DNA of 64,000 nt from RUG11198 sp036342255. Its GTDB lineage: Bacteria; Bacillota_I; Bacilli_A; RF39; UBA660. The stretch lies in assembly GCA_036342255.1 (NCBI GenBank), contig JAZAUS010000006.1, forward strand, positions 59,698-123,697, in the 5' to 3' direction. The first letter of the stretch is position 1. The number at the start of each line of letters is the position of its first letter. This document shows positions 60,805 through 64,000 of the stretch, piece after piece. The translations under genes and the position numbers were made by a program. The notes under the pieces are model-generated. The model made no database searches and was not told the origin of the DNA. It worked only from the letters and a program-made list of their open reading frames with translations.

Positions 60805-61374
60805 ATGAAATATAAGATACCAACTTTACAAACGGAGAGATTGATATTAAAAAAAGGGTCTTATGAAGATTATGTAAAAGTATATGAATATGATTTTTCT
60901 AGGTTAAGAAATATAGATGGAGAATTTGAATTTGTAAAATATGATCCTGAAAAATTAAGAGGGTTTGAAACGTATGCCGATGAAGAAGAAAATGTACTTG
61001 ATTTTATTATTTATTTAAAAGATAATAATCAACCAATAGGAAATATTGTATTTGATAGATATGATAGCAATAATAAATCATTAGAAATATCTTGCAATTT
61101 GCATCCTAATTATTGGAAAAAAGGTTATATGACGGAAGCAATATTATCTACAATGGAATATGTATTTAATAATCTTGATATTGATAATATTATATATGGA
61201 TTTGCAGAAGAAAATTCTAAATCAAAGGGTTTAAGTGAAAAGCTTGGTTTTAACTTTTATTATGATTATATTGAGCATTATAAGAGAATTGATAAAGATG
61301 TAAGAGAAATAAAAACAATTATGTCAAAAGAAGAATTTAATGAAAAATACAAAGCTAATAATAAAAAAAGGTGA
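60805..61374 (+). CDS. GNAT acetyltransferase, RimJ/RimL type
   Basis: A 189-residue GNAT: LQTERLILKKGSYEDYVKVY, LEISCNLHPNYWKKGYMTEA and AEENSKSKGLSEKLGFNFYY. Starts at ATG 60805 after AGAGGTGAA; an upstream in-frame start at 60766 lacks a site. The acceptor is unknown. Confidence 0.85.
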   Translation: MKYKIPTLQTERLILKKGSYEDYVKVYEYDFSRLRNIDGEFEFVKYDPEKLRGFETYADEEENVLDFIIYLKDNNQPIGNIVFDRYDSNNKSLEISCNLHPNYWKKGYMTEAILSTMEYVFNNLDIDNIIYGFAEENSKSKGLSEKLGFNFYYDYIEHYKRIDKDVREIKTIMSKEEFNEKYKANNKKR

Positions 61375-61431
61375 AATTATGAATATAAAAAAAAGATAGA
61401 CTATGGTATAATAAACAAAAGGAGGTAAAAA

Positions 61432-63039
61432 ATGAATTATGATAAGAAAGAAAAAGCAAGTGAAATTTTGGATAAAATGCAAAAAAAAGGTACTGTGTTA
61501 TCCCTTCCATCACGTGAAATAGAAAGATTATTTAATGGCTATTACTACGGCATTTTTGATGAAGAACAACATTTGAAGAATACTTGGGCAGTTGTTGAAA
61601 GTTTGGGTAATGGCAAATTTAATGTATGTTTTATACCAGCATATAAATCACCAAATTATAATAAACCATACATGTTTAACGGAGTTAAAATAACAATAAA
61701 AAGTGATAAGCAAAAGAAATGTAAAATTGAATATACAGACAAAAGTGGAAAGAAAAAAACAATTCACCCTTCACTAAATATAGACTCACTTGTTATGCAT
61801 GGAATAGATTTTTACAACGGTAGATTTAAGGATTGTATTAAACATTATCAAAGTGAGTTTGATAAGTATCACAATCCATTTAATTATATGAAGGATGGGG
61901 ACATATATAAAGTATCTAGTATGGCAAATGATTATTATATAAGATATTTTAATAAAAGTTATGAGATTGCTGTAATACCTAAAATTAGAGAGGAAGATTA
62001 TGAATATGAACAAGATAATAGAACTGTAAGGAAACAAGCAATAAAATATATGGGATATGATGGTATTGGTATAACATATGATGGTTTCAGTAATCATTGG
62101 GCGGAACCAGAATGTAATTATTACAGTTTGATTTTACCTAACGGAAAAACAATGAAGTTTTCTTCAATGATAGAAAAAAATAAAAATAATTTGGATACTG
62201 ATTTATTAATAGAAAATTTATCAGAAAAAAAATGGCAAGATATATTAGATGCTGCAAAAAAAGATTGTCGAGCAAAAAATAGCGCTATGATACAAACAAA
62301 ACCTTTAAAAGATTTTATTAATGGAATAAGTGATGCTTCTCAAAATCTTATGGAAAAAATTTATTATTATAGTAGTTCATATTATACATTTAGTTCAACT
62401 GGTCCTAGTGAAGGACGAAGAAATTTTGAGAGTAAAAGTGAAAAATTATCTTTAGAATTAAAAGATTTAATTACATTGTTTAAGGATTTAGCAGAAGATA
62501 ATCAAGGTGTATTTACTGGACAAGAACAGTTGGAAGAAGTTAAAGAATTGTACAACGAAATATATGGTAAGAAGATAGAAAAACATTCTAATTTAGTTGA
62601 TAAAGTTTCAGATTTTTCAAATAAATTAGAATTAGTTTATAAACAATTTGAAAGAGAAACAAAAGATTCTTATAAACCAGAGATAAAATATTTAAGTAGC
62701 AAAACTTCAAATTATTGGGAAAATTCTAGTACAACTGATGAATATATTTACAATCCATTTAATCAATTAAAGAAAGGAATAACCCTATATAAAGAAAAAA
62801 TAGATGTACAAATTGATCTATACAATAGAAGAATGGCAACTATTCCAAATGAACTATCAAATAGTGATAATAGGGAAATAGTAGTAGAAGAAGAATTATC
62901 AGAGAATGAGCAACAAATAGAAAGATGGATTGATGGGCAAGAAAATGCCAAACCACAAAAAGGATTTATGAAAGCAATTTCAAACCTTACAAAAAAGATT
63001 TTTGGTACTCCTTCAAGTCTGAAAGGTAGAGGAATGTAA
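61432..63039 (+). CDS. Large uncharacterised protein
   Basis: A 535-residue protein, not recognised. The N-terminal 250 residues are mixed alpha/beta with many Tyr and Lys (GYYYGIFDEEQHLKNTWAVV); the middle has a Ser/Tyr-rich patch (YYYSSSYYTFSSTGPSEGRR); the C-terminal part is helical with an acidic segment (EEELSENEQQIERWIDGQEN) and a basic end. No signal or membrane segment. It starts after AAGGAGGT and is two bases from the next gene. It sits next to an insertion sequence, so acquisition is plausible. Confidence 0.6.
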   Translation: MNYDKKEKASEILDKMQKKGTVLSLPSREIERLFNGYYYGIFDEEQHLKNTWAVVESLGNGKFNVCFIPAYKSPNYNKPYMFNGVKITIKSDKQKKCKIEYTDKSGKKKTIHPSLNIDSLVMHGIDFYNGRFKDCIKHYQSEFDKYHNPFNYMKDGDIYKVSSMANDYYIRYFNKSYEIAVIPKIREEDYEYEQDNRTVRKQAIKYMGYDGIGITYDGFSNHWAEPECNYYSLILPNGKTMKFSSMIEKNKNNLDTDLLIENLSEKKWQDILDAAKKDCRAKNSAMIQTKPLKDFINGISDASQNLMEKIYYYSSSYYTFSSTGPSEGRRNFESKSEKLSLELKDLITLFKDLAEDNQGVFTGQEQLEEVKELYNEIYGKKIEKHSNLVDKVSDFSNKLELVYKQFERETKDSYKPEIKYLSSKTSNYWENSSTTDEYIYNPFNQLKKGITLYKEKIDVQIDLYNRRMATIPNELSNSDNREIVVEEELSENEQQIERWIDGQENAKPQKGFMKAISNLTKKIFGTPSSLKGRGM

Positions 63040-63041
63040 TT

Positions 63042-63326
63042 ATGGATATAATTAATTTAAAAAAAGAAACATATTATAAATTAAATCAAGATAAAGAATT
63101 ATATGTTTATGAAATAGTAAAAAAATACGGAGTTCAATTTATCTTAGGAAGAATAAAAAATCTTAAATCTGGTGAGTGTGAATATAATTTGTTTAGATAT
63201 TTAGATAGAAAATTAGAAATAATAGAAACAAAAGAAGAATTATATGATGTTGCATCAGAATTTTTGAAAAAAATTCCAAATACTGAGGACTGTAAAGAAT
63301 TTTTAGATAATATAATGGAGTATTAA
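63042..63326 (+). CDS. Small uncharacterised protein
   Basis: A 94-residue soluble protein, with YELVKKYG-like pattern (YEIVKKYGVQFILGRIKNLK) and two Cys (GECEYN, DCKEFL). Unrecognised. Its ATG lies two bases after the stop of the preceding gene, so translation is probably coupled. Confidence 0.55.
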   Translation: MDIINLKKETYYKLNQDKELYVYEIVKKYGVQFILGRIKNLKSGECEYNLFRYLDRKLEIIETKEELYDVASEFLKKIPNTEDCKEFLDNIMEY

Positions 63327-63335
63327 ATTTATTAT

Positions 63336-63845
63336 ATGTTTTATTTAAAAGTAGAAATTTGACATTATAGTGTAATCAATGTTGCGGCTCAATTTGGATG
63401 GTATTCTTATAAAGGAATGTTGGATGATTTTAAAATTGAATATGAAGAAGATGAATTTTTAGAATATGTAAGAGAAGATATATCAAGATGTCCTGAAATA
63501 TATTTAAAGCAAATATTTGGAGATAAATATAAAGATATTAATCCTACAGATGTAACTTTATTACAAGCATTAGAAATGGAAAGATTATATTATAAATCAA
63601 TCGGTGAAAGAGAATATGAAAGTAACTATATTGAATTGCCTTTAACTGAATCAAAAGATTGTCCTACATGTATTTATGATTTATCTGAGCAAACTACTGT
63701 TACAAAGATGGAAAGAAGAATCTTTGATTTAGATATAAGAAAATTAATTAATAACTGTCGAATTAATACACCATCTAGTTTATATTTAAATTTCTTTCAA
63801 CATTTAAGTTATGCTCATAAAGGTTTAAATGGTAAATTAGTATAA
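63336..63845 (+). pseudogene. Uncharacterised gene interrupted by TGA at 63360
   Basis: A continuous frame runs from ATG 63336 to TAA, broken only by TGA at 63360-63362. The part after TGA reads HYSVINVAAQFGWYSYKGML and then 142 residues from an internal ATG at 63417 that lacks a ribosome binding site (AAAGGA directly abuts it). Trp codons elsewhere are TGG, so the TGA looks like a nonsense mutation or misplaced start. The product, with DCPTCIYDLSEQTT and a HLSYAHKGLNGKL end, is unrecognised. Confidence 0.4.
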
Positions 63846-63910
63846 AAAAGAGATATTAAATTTGAAGTGAACCCTATTTAGGACACTTTAAAAAAACAGA
63901 TATTTATTAT

Positions 63911-63944
63911 AAAATAACATCTCAAGAAAGTGAGGTGTTATTTT
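63911..63944 (+). promoter_or_regulatory. Hairpin hiding the transposase ribosome binding site
   Basis: AAAATAACATCTCA and TGAGGTGTTATTTT form a 14-bp stem with one G-T pair and an AGAAAG loop. The GAGGTG site is in the 3' arm, ending two bases before the transposase ATG. Confidence 0.75.
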
Positions 63945-63945
63945 T

Positions 63946-64000
63946 ATGGGTAAACATCATGATATTAATTTAAAAAATGAAATAGTTAATAAATATAAAG
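63946..64000 (+). CDS. IS3-type transposase OrfA, N-terminus (partial)
   Basis: The frame from ATG 63946 reads MGKHHDINLKNEIVNKYK and leaves the window. This is the start of the helix-turn-helix OrfA of IS3/IS150-group elements (MGKHYS-type, KKEIV). It binds the element ends. The GAGGTG site is in the preceding hairpin. Confidence 0.7.
   Translation, partial: MGKHHDINLKNEIVNKYK

Larger units (their letters stand above)
63863..64000 (+). mobile_element. Left end of an IS3-type insertion sequence (partial)
   Basis: The stretch at 63863-63889 (TGAAGTGAACCCTATTTAGG, then ACACTTT) resembles a terminal inverted repeat of IS3-group elements. A transposase gene starts 80 bases later. The right end lies outside the window. 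Confidence 0.65.

Noticed and set aside
63360..63362. TGA read as Trp (mycoplasma code).
   Set aside because: Trp is encoded by TGG throughout, and reading UGA through at 28200 would fuse two genes that each have their own start and ribosome binding site.

Overview
This window comes from a very AT-rich, low-GC Gram-positive-type bacterium, most likely an uncultured gut member of Bacilli or a related lineage. The evidence is the core gene content (RNase J, YvcK-WhiA, rpsO-pnp, rplS, an S26 signal peptidase), strong AGGTG/GGAGG ribosome binding sites, and sigma-A-type promoters. UGA works as a stop codon (for example at the ends of the genes finishing at 28200 and 57957) and Trp is encoded by TGG, so the mycoplasma code is not in use. 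Apart from two genes (16191-17165 and 24724-25323), everything lies on the plus strand.

Region 1 (1-9.5 kb) is mainly core. It holds the end of tyrS, radC with an apparent ATT start, a tandem pair of paralogous anchored exported proteins, an RNase J with a degraded metal site, two tandem type IV prepilins, an ADP-ribose-type Nudix enzyme, a VanY-like carboxypeptidase, a CopZ-like protein, and the tRNA thiolation enzymes mnmA and a TtcA-like protein. Region 2 (9.5-10.1 kb) is a five-tRNA operon (Leu-UAA, Ser-UGA, initiator Met, Asp-GUC, Phe-GAA) behind a near-consensus promoter, with an 18-bp palindrome at the predicted transcription start.

Region 3 (10.2-22.5 kb) holds two related large coiled-coil proteins and a small DUF1292-like protein, then yvcK-whiA, a zinc-dependent phospholipase C-like protein, rpsO-pnp with a leader hairpin and an intergenic hairpin, rplS with a leader, lepB and an acyltransferase.

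Region 4 (22.5-61.4 kb) is unlike the rest. It is a long same-strand series of mostly single-domain enzymes and small orphan proteins: five HAD phosphatases, four GNAT domains, two Nudix, two ASCH, two or three CYTH, P-loop kinases, HIT, CutA, nucleotidyltransferases, DUF proteins, and XRE regulators with membrane or CYTH domains. Many have their own promoter and terminator. It looks like an accessory archive of small-molecule and nucleotide-processing functions. Highlights are an ABC exporter behind a 29-codon leader peptide embedded in mutually exclusive hairpins (candidate ribosome-mediated attenuator), an XRE-CYTH fusion regulator and a nearby truncated copy, a GNAT-nucleotidyltransferase fusion, a chimeric pseudogene (RhuM head joined to a nucleotidase tail), and a terminator hairpin whose 3' arm is the ribosome binding site of a SIS-domain gene.

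Region 5 (61.4-64 kb) has three unrecognised genes, the last apparently interrupted by TGA, and the left end of an IS3-type insertion sequence whose transposase ribosome binding site is buried in a 14-bp hairpin.
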